Shown here piece after piece: positions 12,790-18,417 of a DNA stretch of 18,536 nucleotides. Under the pieces are notes generated by a model. That model saw only the letters and a program-made list of their open reading frames with translations, had not been told where the DNA came from and did no database searches. The stretch is taken from contig MU646769.1 in the NCBI GenBank assembly GCA_026770585.1, forward strand, positions 6,389-24,924, in the 5' to 3' direction. Numbering within the stretch: the first letter of the stretch is position 1; the number at the start of each line of letters is the position of its first letter. The translations under genes and the position numbers were made by a program. This stretch comes from Baffinella frigidus. Taxonomy: Eukaryota; Cryptophyceae; Cryptomonadales; Baffinellaceae.

Positions 12790-13145
12790 CCTCTGGGGGT
12801 GCTGTGTCTGCGAGTGAAAAGATCAGGGCCTGTCGAACACCAGGCGTGTGAGATGTAAGGCAGGTTAGGAGGTAAAGATGGGATCCATCCGGGAAAAGCT
12901 CGTAAGAGCGGCCGACACGGGGTACAGTATGTAGCACAATGCGGAAGGCATGTGCGGCGCTGACGCTGGTGGTTTGGCAATAAATTACCAATCTCTCTCC
13001 GCGAGGCAGGAGGCGGGTTCGCAACGTAGTGCCCCGTGTGGTTCTTCACAGGGGGGGGGGGGGCAACCTGCCGCCCATCATTACGCCGGAAGCTGAGGTT
13101 GACAGAGGGGCTGAAGTCGGGGTTTAGCGATGGACTTAGAGCTCT
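12790..13145 (-). pseudogene. RecQ-like helicase domain fragment
   Basis: The minus strand contains GERLVIYCQTTSVSAAHAF, then VPRVGRSYELFPDGSHLYLL, then TSHTPGVRQALI-x-x-LADTA. The order (basic-hydrophobic VIYCQT; aromatic-rich spacer with Tyr-x-x-x-Pro-x-Gly; x-x-His-Thr-x-x-x-x-(Lys/Arg)-x-x-Ile) resembles the second helicase domain of RecQ-like proteins, including those found in subtelomeres of fungi and other eukaryotes. Upstream on that strand, SPSVNLSFRRND may be the preceding linker (SP-x-x-Nl-x-(F/Y)). A 13-G run (13051-13063) likely marks a frameshift between the parts. A partial copy is at 1194-1322. Helicase motifs V and VI are not seen and the frame is broken. The match is from memory and by eye. 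Confidence 0.4.
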
Positions 13146-13154
13146 CACAAGCAT

Positions 13155-13257
13155 CGGGCGCTGAGAGCCCGAGTTTCCGTTACCGTATCCGTAGGAATCC
13201 CTCTATGCCCCTACGGGTTGCCTACCGTAGGGTCCTAGGTCTTATCACTTAGGGGTT
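13155..13257. mobile_element. Family F element, copy 3 (interior only)
   Basis: GGGCGCTGAGAGCCCGAGTT, TATCCGTAGGAATCC, CTACGGGTTGCCTACCGTAG and CTTAGGGGTTAT match 14549-14652. The CCACACAGCGG ends are missing on both sides. Confidence 0.65.
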
Positions 13258-13267
13258 ATGCACACGT

Positions 13268-13347
13268 GCAACTTTTGGCGGAATCCTTCGATTTGAAGGA
13301 TTCTGCCATTGAGTTGACGTTTGATTGACAAGCATCACGTCTAAAGT
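13268..13347. mobile_element. Family L element, copy 3 (partial)
   Basis: GAGTTGACGTTTGATTGACA then CATCACGTCTAAAGTGG matches the right end of 14249-14378. Left of it is a short hairpin: GGCGGAATCCTTC ... GAAGGATTCTGCC (13277-13307). The other L end is absent. Confidence 0.55.
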
Positions 13348-13441
13348 GGATGTCATTCGAGACGCCAAAGTCGTTTGTGCATAGGAGAAATCTTAGGAGA
13401 AATTGCTATGGCATAGGCACACCTGGATTAGAGAGAGTCGG

Positions 13442-13512
13442 GCTCATCATCTAGTCGAGGCACGCTTATCATCTAGTTGAGAGGGGCTTATCATCTAGTA
13501 GCGGCACCCCTG
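13442..13512 (+). repeat. Three tandem copies of a TATCATCTAGT module
   Basis: TCATCATCTAGTCGAGGCAC, TTATCATCTAGTTGAGAGGG and TTATCATCTAGTAGCGGCAC follow each other every ~25 bases. The same TATCATCTAGTCGAGGCACC lies at 5331-5350, also directly before a family B end. Confidence 0.7.
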
Positions 13513-13514
13513 TA

Positions 13515-13577
13515 CAGGGGTGCCTCGCCCATAAGAACCCCCCCCCCCCATAGGACCCTACAGTAGGACCATGCCTG
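13515..13577 (+). mobile_element. Family B half-element, copy 7
   Basis: TA (13513-13514), then CAGGGGTGCCTCGCCCATAA through CAGTAGGACCATGCCTGG. The right half is missing; coding-like sequence follows. As at 5357, it abuts another terminus (GCGGCACCCCTG). Confidence 0.8.
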
Positions 13578-13585
13578 GATGAGAG

Positions 13586-13645
13586 AGAGGCCGTTCTTTT
13601 GGACCCAGGCTTGTGACACGGGACGTGTTACAAGCCTGGGTCCAA
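13586..13645. repeat. Hairpin built on a coding-like fragment
   Basis: TTCTTTTGGACCCAGGCTTG and its inverse CAAGCCTGGGTCCAAGAGAA, arms of ~26 bases. The left arm is homologous to 14411-14432 (GTTCTCCTGGATCCAGGCTT). The minus-strand reading (SQAWVQKNGLSLIQ) is close to AQAWIQENGLSLLQ there. So this hairpin arose by inverted duplication of a gene fragment, not from a terminal-repeat element. Confidence 0.6.
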
Positions 13646-13780
13646 GAGAAGGGCCTTGTGACCGTGCGAACCCGAAATCTACAATACATGACCACCCCAT
13701 GTTGAAAGCAGGCCTATTGTAGATTTCTAAACTGGCTTTTCAGAGCATCTCGTCACCTTGCACTCTCACATTTCAACTAT

Positions 13781-14006
13781 TTGTAGATTTCGGGTCCGCG
13801 CGGATCTTTTTGAGATCAGGTCGGGGGATCGGGGAACAAAAACACGTGAAAATGGTTCGTTGTGTGTCATCATATGGGTGGGGGTTGCGATCTTGTCATC
13901 AAATCCATGCGTAAGATATCATAAAACTTTAGATGGACGTAAAAATCTCCGCGATTTTTCCATTTTTTTGGATCCCATGAAATCCGCGCGGACCCGAAAT
14001 CTACAA
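13781..14006. mobile_element. 226 bp element with 25 bp TTGTAGATTTCGGGTCC ends
   Basis: TTGTAGATTTCGGGTCCGCG plus CGGAT is exactly inverted at the right end (ATCCGCGCGGACCCGAAATC then TACAA). A lone copy of the same end (CCCGAAATCTACAATACATG) sits at 13671-13690, and an ATTGTAGATTTC at 13719. The interior shows no frame of note. Target duplication unresolved. Confidence 0.7.
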
Positions 14007-14109
14007 TACATGTTCTGAACAAATACACCATACGGAGTGAGAACCTCCGCGCGTGCCCGTCTCCGTGGTACAGAATGTGTGAGTTCACTTTGAGCCAGAA
14101 CGTTTCAGC

Positions 14110-14222
14110 TAAGTCAACTCCCCCTAAAAACCAGTGCCTTAAGTCAAATGCCTGCCCCCAGAACAGGTCCATCTAACCGAAATGGCAACTTACTGCCGAG
14201 GATCAGCTTTGTTGACTTACGG
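14110..14222. mobile_element. Family K element, copy 1
   Basis: TAAGTCAACTCCCCCTAAAA and the inverse GTTGACTTACGG bound it. Inside: CCAGTGCCTTAAGTCAAATG and CCTGCC. Copies lie at 15812-15862 (reverse, partial) and 17286-17372. All three are preceded by GAGCCAGAAC-TTTC, so the flank travelled with the element or the element lies in a duplicated segment. Confidence 0.55.
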
Positions 14223-14248
14223 TAAAACATCCTGGCTGGCAGTCTACG

Positions 14249-14378
14249 CTAGACCTGAGGGGGGTTAATCGCAAAAGTCAACTCCCGCGAGGCCTCGAGT
14301 CAACTTTTGCCAACTTCCAGGAATGTCCTGGAACCTGCCCTTACGGCAACTTTTGATTGCCCACCATCACGTCTAAAG
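14249..14378. mobile_element. Family L element, copy 2
   Basis: CTAGACCTGAGGGGGGTTAA then TCGCAAAAGTCAACTC at one end; CAACTTTTGATTGCCCACCA then TCACGTCTAAAG at the other. Opposite orientation to copy 1. Interior hairpin CTTCCAGGAATGTCCTGGAA. Confidence 0.65.
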
Positions 14379-14388
14379 TGGGGAGTTG

Positions 14389-14520
14389 ACCTGGAGGAGA
14401 GAGAGGCCGTTCTCCTGGATCCAGGCTTGTGCGTGGTTCTCCCACAGAGGGCTCTGGAGGTTCATAACCCGCTCCAGGAAGATGCTCACGGCCCTGGGCG
14501 AGAAGGGGGCGTTATTTGAC
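14389..14520. pseudogene. Unrecognised coding fragment, copy A
   Basis: Open on both strands. Plus: RPFSWIQACAWFSHRGLWRF then ITRSRKMLTALGEKGALF. Minus: NNAPFSPRAVSIFLERVMNL then QSPLWENHAQAWIQENGLSL. Copies B (14684) and C (15166) share it. Comparing A with B slightly favours the plus frame (silent CGC/CGT, GCC/GCT; Ile/Val, Leu/Val). Comparing with 13590 favours the minus frame (Val/Ile, Lys/Glu, silent CAA/CAG). Family F copy 4 cuts it off after GCGTTATTTG. I do not recognise the protein. Confidence 0.45.
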
Positions 14521-14681
14521 CCACACAGCGGGCTACGAAGGGATTTTCGGGCGCTGAGAGCCCGAGTTTCCGTCACCTTATCCGTAGGAACCCCCCTATG
14601 CCCCTACGGGTTGCCTGACGTAGGGTCCTAGGTCTTATCTCTTAGGGGTTATTCGAAACCCCTTCGAAGTCCGCTGTGTGG
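14521..14681. mobile_element. Family F element, copy 4 (complete)
   Basis: CCACACAGCGGGCTACGAAG and the inverse CTTCGAAGTCCGCTGTGTGG are terminal inverted repeats of ~25 bases. The interior has GAGCCCGAGTTTCCGTCACC, TCCTACGG-type palindromes, GGGTCCTAGGTCTTATCTCT and AGGGGTTATTCG. It sits exactly where copy A of the coding fragment stops and copy B begins. Confidence 0.75.
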
Positions 14682-14683
14682 CT

Positions 14684-15040
14684 TACTCGTACAAAAATAT
14701 GAGAGGTTCGTCACCCGTTCCAGGGAGAGGCTCACGGCTGTGTGCGAGAAGGGGGCGTTATTCAACTGGTGGCGGCGAAGAAAAATTGCAGGGATTTCAT
14801 CCGGACGAGTATTTGAGTCAAATACGATTTCGGGGATCTCCAATCCGATTTGCAACGAAAATTGCTACACGGACGTGACTGAAAAAGTCCTGTGTGTGGA
14901 AATTTTCGTCGCCAAGATCATATTTGAGTCAAATACTCTCCGCGATTAGATTCGGCACTCAAACTCTGTCGCGAAGAGAGGAAAAGTGATTCAACTGGTG
15001 GCGGCGAAGGAACCTTGCAGGAATTCGGAAGAGGTGGACC
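14684..15040. pseudogene. Unrecognised coding fragment, copy B, split by family D copy 4
   Basis: Plus frame: KYERFVTRSRERLTAVCEKG, ALFNWWRRRKIAG, then after the insert IRHSNSVAKRGKVIQLVA. TTCAACTGGTGGCGGCGAAG appears twice (14761 and 14991), so the fragment has an internal repeat. Copy C shows the continuous version, TTGCAGGAATGCGGCACTCA, across the insertion point. Confidence 0.45.
14797..14948. mobile_element. Family D element, copy 4 (GAGTATTTGAGTCAAATAC arms)
   Basis: Ends TCATCCGGACGAGTATTT and AAATACTCTCCGCGATTA, with GATT on both sides (14793-14796, 14949-14952). The ends are those of copy 3 in reverse orientation; the arm differs inside (TTTGAGTCAAATAC for TTTATGATAAATAC). Core: TGCAACGAAAATTGCTACAC ... 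TGTGTGGAAATTTTCGTCGC; the centre has lost TTACTAGTAA. The empty site is at 15408 (copy C). Confidence 0.85.
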
Positions 15041-15060
15041 ATCCGATTCCGGTGTCAACT

Positions 15061-15146
15061 TAATTCCGGCGTTCCCTACCACCCTACCGATACGCATACT
15101 GTAGCACCCTACGGAATGTCGTGATTAGGTTGACGCCGGAATTAGG
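15061..15146. repeat. Short inverted repeat TAATTCCGGCG
   Basis: TAATTCCGGCGTT and GACGCCGGAATTA bound an 86-base interval that also has CACCCTACCGATACGC and CACCCTACGGAATG. It may be a small element inserted between copies B and C of the coding fragment. Confidence 0.5.
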
Positions 15147-15165
15147 CGGCCCAACAATACGGATA

Positions 15166-15470
15166 CAAAAATATGAGAGGTTTGTCACCCGCTCCAGGAA
15201 GATGCTCCACTTAGCAGCCACCGGTGGCTTCACGGATACAGTCCATCTAAACTATTTGTACTAGAATCTTATCCATTGCCCTGGATTCCAACCGGAATTT
15301 CGCCTTGATTTTAAGGCGAAAAGGACCTCGGCCACTGCTAAGTGGCACGGCCCTGTGAGAGAAGAGAGGGCGCGTTATTCAACTGGTGGCGGCCAAGGAA
15401 ACTTGCAGGAATGCGGCACTCAAACCCTGTTGCGAAGAGAGGGGAAGTGATTCCACTGGCGACTTAATTT
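15166..15470. pseudogene. Unrecognised coding fragment, copy C, split by a TIR element
   Basis: TACAAAAATATGAGAGGTTT then GTCACCCGCTCCAGGAAGAT matches copies A and B, then breaks at 15207 and resumes at 15346 (ACGGCCCTGTGAGAGAAGAG). After that FNWWRPRKLAGMRHSNPVAK is open. Small indels and a TGA show it is dead. It provides the empty site for family D copy 4. Confidence 0.45.
15207..15345. mobile_element. 139 bp element with CCACTTAGCAG ends
   Basis: CCACTTAGCAGCCACC and the inverse GGCCACTGCTAAGTGG bound it; an internal CGCCTTGATTTTAAGGCG hairpin lies near the right. Copies A and B read GCTCACGGC across the junction; here GCTC and CACGGC flank the element, so any target duplication is 2 bp (CA) at most. 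Confidence 0.75.
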
Positions 15471-15501
15471 TGAAATTAAGCAACTTAATTTTGAAATTAA
15501 G
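15462..15501. repeat. Tandem palindromes CTTAATTTTGAAATTAAG
   Basis: Two copies of ACTTAATTTTGAAATTAAG, 21 bases apart, each an imperfect palindrome. The whole could fold in several ways. It lies at the end of coding fragment copy C. Confidence 0.85.
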
Positions 15502-15568
15502 ATGCAGGCATCCGGTACTCTCACAAAAAACGCGGAAGAAGGAGCCCTAGCGCAAATCGCGAAATGTA

Positions 15569-15756
15569 CAGTGGACCTACCCTAACACATACCCGTCGGG
15601 GCCGGACCGATTGAGTATGTGTGGAGGGTAGGTATGCGTTATGGTGTCCACCCTTCAGGCATACTTCCTTGCAGGGGGAAATCGGGGGCCGGCCGAAGGA
15701 GTATGTGTGGAGGGTAAGTATGTGTAGCGGTAGCCTGTGTTAGGGTATGTGGACTG
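15569..15756 (-). mobile_element. Family C element, copy 4 (188 bp)
   Basis: TA at 15567-15568 and 15757-15758; same orientation as copy 2. One end reads CAGTGGACCTACCCTAACAC. Sequence closest to copy 2 (both have CTTCCTTGCAGGGGGAAATC). Confidence 0.9.
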
Positions 15757-15811
15757 TACACCTCCGCCCAACGGATGCGTGAAAGCGCGGTCCAGCAGCC
15801 CGGGCTGCTGA

Positions 15812-15862
15812 CTTAAGGCGCTGGTTTTCAGGGGGAGTTGACTTAGGCGAAATGTTCTGGCT
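15812..15862 (-). mobile_element. Family K element, copy 2 (partial, reverse)
   Basis: CTTAAGGCGCTGGTTTTCAG then GGGGAGTTGACTTAGGCGAA is the reverse complement of 17278-17318. The flank GTTCTGGCTCCGAGTGAAAT also matches 17259-17280. The other end is missing; it borders GCAGCCCGGGCTGC, a 14-base palindrome. Confidence 0.55.
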
Positions 15863-16015
15863 CCGAGTGAAATGCGAGCTGTTCAACCGTAGGGAAGAAC
15901 TTCGATCGTTTGTCCGACCCATACACAATCCAGCAGGCCGAAATATGCTATGCAGCTAGTGGTGTGAAGCGAGCCCTGAGAGGCTCCTTATCGGTGAGGC
16001 TGAGGCGCACTCGTA

Positions 16016-16196
16016 CCACACGAGACTATCCATGCGAACAGAATAAAAGGACATTTTAAAAATTGTGGGGAAATGATCACGTTTCCGTACGGATGTCCGT
16101 ACGGAAACGTGATCAAATGCTGACTTTTGGCGTGTTTTCTGGGCAATAATCCAATAATTAACTTTTGAATCTGTTCGCATGGATAGCCTCGTGTGG
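16016..16196. mobile_element. 181 bp TA-flanked element with nested perfect hairpin
   Basis: Ends CCACACGAGACTATCCATGC then GAACAG and the inverse CTGTTCGCATGGATAGCCTC then GTGTGG; TA on both sides (16014-16015, 16197-16198). Inside at 16074-16115 a 20-base arm (TGATCACGTTTCCGTACGGA) is exactly inverted with a 2-base loop. The tandem copy at 16440-16460 is the empty site. Confidence 0.85.
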
Positions 16197-16230
16197 TAAG
16201 CTGCATCGCGGTCGGAAAGATCGGGTGTGT

Positions 16231-16372
16231 TTCATAGGGAAAAGGATTCAACATAAACCATTGGATTTCACTGAAAATTCCTTCACGTTTGCTGTAATAT
16301 TACTGGTAAAGATCGTTCTGTGTAGTACATTTCATTGCCGGAATGTTTTAGATTAAATCAGTCTTTCTACGA
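16231..16372. mobile_element. Family D element, copy 6 (degenerate, type of copy 5)
   Basis: TTCATAGGGAAAAGGATTCA, ACCATTGGATTTCACTGAAA, a centre AATATTACTGGTAAAG, then TGTAGTACATTTCATTGCCG and GATTAAATCAGTCTTTCTAC. It parallels 11292-11432 base by base with many substitutions, so it is an older copy. The right flank repeats ATTAAATCAGTCTGTCTATG. Confidence 0.7.
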
Positions 16373-16494
16373 AATTAAATTAAATCAGTCTGTCTATGAA
16401 ACTGAGACCTGAGAGGCTCCTTCTCGGTGAGGCTGAGGCACGCGGATGCAAGCTGCATGGCCGTCGGGAAAGTCGGGTGCGAGACCAGACGCTC

Positions 16495-16920
16495 CGCGCA
16501 GAAGAGGATGTACCTGCGTTTGAGAAAAAAAATTAGTTAATGAAAAAGAAAATTAGTACCTACAACTAAAGACGAAACGTTTGAGAAATAAACCAGTATC
16601 TGCGTTCGAGGAAGACTTCAGTATCTACGCTCGAGGAAGAATTCAGTACCTACAACCGAGACATAAGTTCGAGGACGAATTCAGTATCTATGTTCGAGAA
16701 ACGAGAGACGCTCCGCGCAGAACAGCATGTACCTGCGTTCGAGAAAAAAAAATCAGTTGATTAAAAAATCTAAAAAATTAGTACCTGCAACCAAGGAAGA
16801 CTTCGGTATCTACGCTCGAGAAATAATTCAGTACCTACGTGCGAGGACGAACTCAGTATCTACGCTCGAGAAAGCATTCAGGGGCTACGTTCGAGAAAGA
16901 GAGACTGCAAACATGTTCTA
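16495..16920 (+). repeat. Minisatellite of ~25 bp units in ~219 bp blocks
   Basis: Units such as TTCGAGGAAGACTTCAGTAT then CTACGC repeat with variations about ten times. A larger block beginning AGACGCTCCGCGCAGAA recurs at 16487 and 16706, 219 bases apart. A plus frame is open over the last 65 codons (16727-16921), rich in Lys, Arg, Glu and Tyr, as repeats of this composition would give by chance. Confidence 0.75.
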
Positions 16921-16997
16921 ACGATCTATTCCAGGGTTCGGATTGGACTACGCGGGAGCCGGTTCGGGCTTTAGAGATTTGACACTCTTTGATATCT

Positions 16998-17056
16998 TAT
17001 CCTTCCTTGCTTATCTTAATGTTATCAAGATAAAATTAAGATGAACAAGGATATGC
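16998..17056. repeat. AT-rich imperfect hairpin
   Basis: TATCCTTCCTTGCTTATCTT then AAT pairs with ATTAAGATGAACAAGGATAT. Downstream, TATGCTATTTAGGCATCAAA resembles 10268-10288. The surrounding 16921-17164 has no supportable gene. Confidence 0.6.
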
Positions 17057-17164
17057 TATTTAGGCATCAAACCAAGGCTTAAGATAGCATAAATGGCTCC
17101 AACCCAATCAAGGTTCGAGAGTAATGAAGAAGAAAAACAATTTGCGCCGCTCACCGGTAGATCA

Positions 17165-17255
17165 TGTCAAAGTAGGCAGAAATCAGCTCCGGGATGTGTC
17201 CCGGAGTCTTGTACCCCGCTTCTTCGAACACGATCTGGCTCACCTGTTGAAAAGC
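17165..17255 (+). pseudogene. Coding-like fragment paired with 10815-10881
   Basis: Reads VKVGRNQLRDVSRSLVPRFF then EHDLAHLLKSPHF. Eleven of 19 aligned residues match the minus-strand fragment at 10815-10881. Sequence past 17255 belongs to the family K flank (CATTTCACTCGGAGCCAGAA). Family unknown. Confidence 0.4.
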
Positions 17256-17285
17256 CCGCATTTCACTCGGAGCCAGAACATTTCG

Positions 17286-17372
17286 CCTCAGTCAACTCCC
17301 CCTGAAAACCAGCGCCTTAAGTCAAATGCCTGCCATGGTGGCAGGGTCCATCTCAGGGGAAAGTTGACTTAC
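17286..17372. mobile_element. Family K element, copy 3
   Basis: Left TCAGTCAACTCCCCCTGAAA, right CTCAGGGGAAAGTTGACTTA; internal hairpin GCCTGCCATGGTGGCAGG. Same orientation as copy 1, reverse of copy 2. Confidence 0.6.
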
Positions 17373-17484
17373 GTGAGCTGGTTGATTTAGCTAAAATCTT
17401 GTGGCTCGGAGTGCATTCGTAAACGTCGAGGGATTCTCCTGCGGTACGCTTTTCTATTGTTTGTTTCAGAGAGTCGGTAGGAAT
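17373..17484. other. Unassigned spacer
   Basis: About 110 bases without a recognised repeat or reading frame; it ends with GGTAGGAA at the left terminus of family G copy 2. Confidence 0.4.
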
Positions 17485-17630
17485 TTCATTTCGGAAGATA
17501 ACTGAATCAGTTTCTTTTCAATAGGAGGTTGAATAGGAGAAATTAGTTAAGGCATAGCAAATTCACTAAGTCCTCCTAATTAAATGAAAACGCTGATTGG
17601 GGAACTGATTCACTTATCTTTCGAGATGAA
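17485..17630. mobile_element. Family G element, copy 2 (146 bp)
   Basis: Ends TTCATTTCGGAAGATAACTG and TTATCTTTCGAGATGAA. The left flank AGGAAT and right flank ATTAGG are the same as at copy 3 (AGGAAT ... ATTAGC), so either the element is slightly longer (AATTTCAT ... ATGAAATT) or the target is similar. Confidence 0.85.
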
Positions 17631-17743
17631 ATTAGGGAGTACAGTTCAGAGATCAGGTAGGCGTTAGGAAGACGAGTCCAGGCAAAGGACTGAACCGGCG
17701 AGAAACAGTTCCAGGAAACTCGCTGATCAGACCTCCCCTTGCC

Positions 17744-17813
17744 CAGAACACAAAAACAAACCAAAATACACAAACACAAACAAACACAAACACAAACATA
17801 AACCAACACAAAC
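17744..17813. repeat. CAAACA-type microsatellite
   Basis: A run of CAAACA, CACAAA and AACATAAACC units on the plus strand. It directly adjoins the coding-like fragment at 17818-17905. Confidence 0.9.
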
Positions 17814-17817
17814 CCGC

Positions 17818-17905
17818 TCCGGGGCGCACCTCCCCCAGAATGCCCGCAAAGCTGTCCGCGGCGCCACGGATCCCCCCGAAGGTCTCGACGGCCACGCTGC
17901 TCACG
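17818..17905 (-). pseudogene. Unrecognised exon-like fragment
   Basis: The minus strand reads TVSSVAVETFGGIRGAADSF then AGILGEVRPGAG, with strong third-position GC bias and no repeat-like character. A shorter version (HTVISVAV) occurs near 17975-18000, followed by family H sequence. It may belong with the minus-strand exon at 18418-18536. The microsatellite on its 3' side and the H copies upstream break any continuity. Family unknown. Confidence 0.4.
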
Positions 17906-17936
17906 GTGCAGGGTTCAGGGTGCAGGGTTCAGGATT

Positions 17937-17974
17937 CCACTGTCACCTAAAGTCAACAGACGCTCCACTTTTGT
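17937..17974 (+). repeat. Family H repeat, copy 4 (truncated)
   Basis: CCACTGTCACCTAAAGTCAA then CAGACGCTCCACTTTTG, ending at TGACAGCCACGC. The right half is missing. Confidence 0.7.
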
Positions 17975-18025
17975 GACAGCCACGCTGATCACGGTGTGGG
18001 CTTCAGGGGTGCAGGGTGTAGGATT

Positions 18026-18105
18026 CCACTGTCACCTAAAGTCAACAGAGGCTCCACTTTTGCTTTGAGGCGTCCCACTCTCGACTTTTGCCTCGGTACG
18101 CAGCG
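18026..18105 (+). repeat. Family H repeat, copy 5
   Basis: CCACTGTCACCTAAAGTCAA then CAGAGGCTCCACTTTTGCTT and CTCGACTTTTGCCTCGGTAC. Same subtype as copy 4, and both are preceded by TGCAGGGT-CAGGATT or TGTAGGATT, so the segment around them was duplicated in tandem. Confidence 0.75.
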
Positions 18106-18112
18106 GAGGAAT

Positions 18113-18257
18113 TTCATCTCGGAAGATAACTGAATCAGTTCCTTTTCAAAAGAAGGTTTGATAGGAGAATTAGTTGAGGCATAGTAAATTCAATTAGGCC
18201 TCCTAATTAAATGAAAACGCTAACTAGGGAACTGATTCAGTTATCTTCCGAGATGAA
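18113..18257. mobile_element. Family G element, copy 3 (145 bp)
   Basis: Cleanest copy: TTCATCTCGGAAGATAACTG then AATCAGTTCC, inverted exactly as GGAACTGATTCAGTTATCTT then CCGAGATGAA. The 30-base arms are perfect inverses. Confidence 0.9.
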
Positions 18258-18417
18258 ATTAGCGCGTGCGGGTGAGTGACACAAGGCGCTACGTGGGGGT
18301 ATTCCAGGGTCGCCCTGTGAGCCATTGGGTCGCCCTTGGAGCCGTTTTCTTCTCAAAATTGACTTTTAGATACTGTTTTCCCTAAAAAAAATGACTTTGA
18401 AATACCCCCCCCTCCAG
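18258..18417. other. Spacer, possible intron or 3' sequence of the right-edge exon
   Basis: GAGCCATTGGG and TTGGAGCCGTTTTCTTCTCA then AAATTGAC resemble family I arm sequence (TTGGAGCCATTTTGTC-ACTTTTGAG) in scrambled form. No gene is supported. Confidence 0.35.

Larger units (their letters stand above)
11867..12845 (-). repeat. Four copies of a coding-like module (QALIFALADTAPSEA)
   Basis: Near 11870-11932, 12310-12352, 12573-12615 and 12788-12840 the plus strand has GCCTCGGAGGGTGCTGTGTC then GCGAG-GCGAAGATC-G. The minus-strand translation is Gln-Ala-Leu-Ile-Phe-(Ala/Ser)-Leu-(Ala/Thr)-Asp-Thr-Ala-Pro-(Ser/Pro)-Glu-Ala in the three better copies. The last copy is continuous with the helicase-like fragment at 12790-13145, which suggests the others are separated pieces of the same ancestral sequence. 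Confidence 0.5.
15965..16484 (+). repeat. Tandem duplication of a ~78 bp segment with two insertions
   Basis: GAGAGGCTCC-T-TCGGTGAGG then CTGAGGC-C, AGCTGCATGGCCGTCGGGAA and AGTCGGGTG is continuous at ~16409-16479. In the first copy it is split by the element at 16016-16196, and the two copies are separated by a family D-type element (16231-16372). The intact copy has an open plus frame (RGSFSVRLRHADASCMAVGK), of unknown meaning. Confidence 0.7.

Noticed and set aside
12247-12817. Plus-strand frames over the LADTAPSE modules
   Set aside because: The modules are better conserved when read on the minus strand, and the plus frames differ between copies.
15988-16254. 88-codon minus-strand frame
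   Set aside because: It lies within the 16016-16196 hairpin element and its flanks; no conservation with the tandem copy in that frame.
17576-17809. Minus-strand frame rich in Cys, Val and Phe
   Set aside because: It is a translation of the CAAACA microsatellite and of family G sequence.
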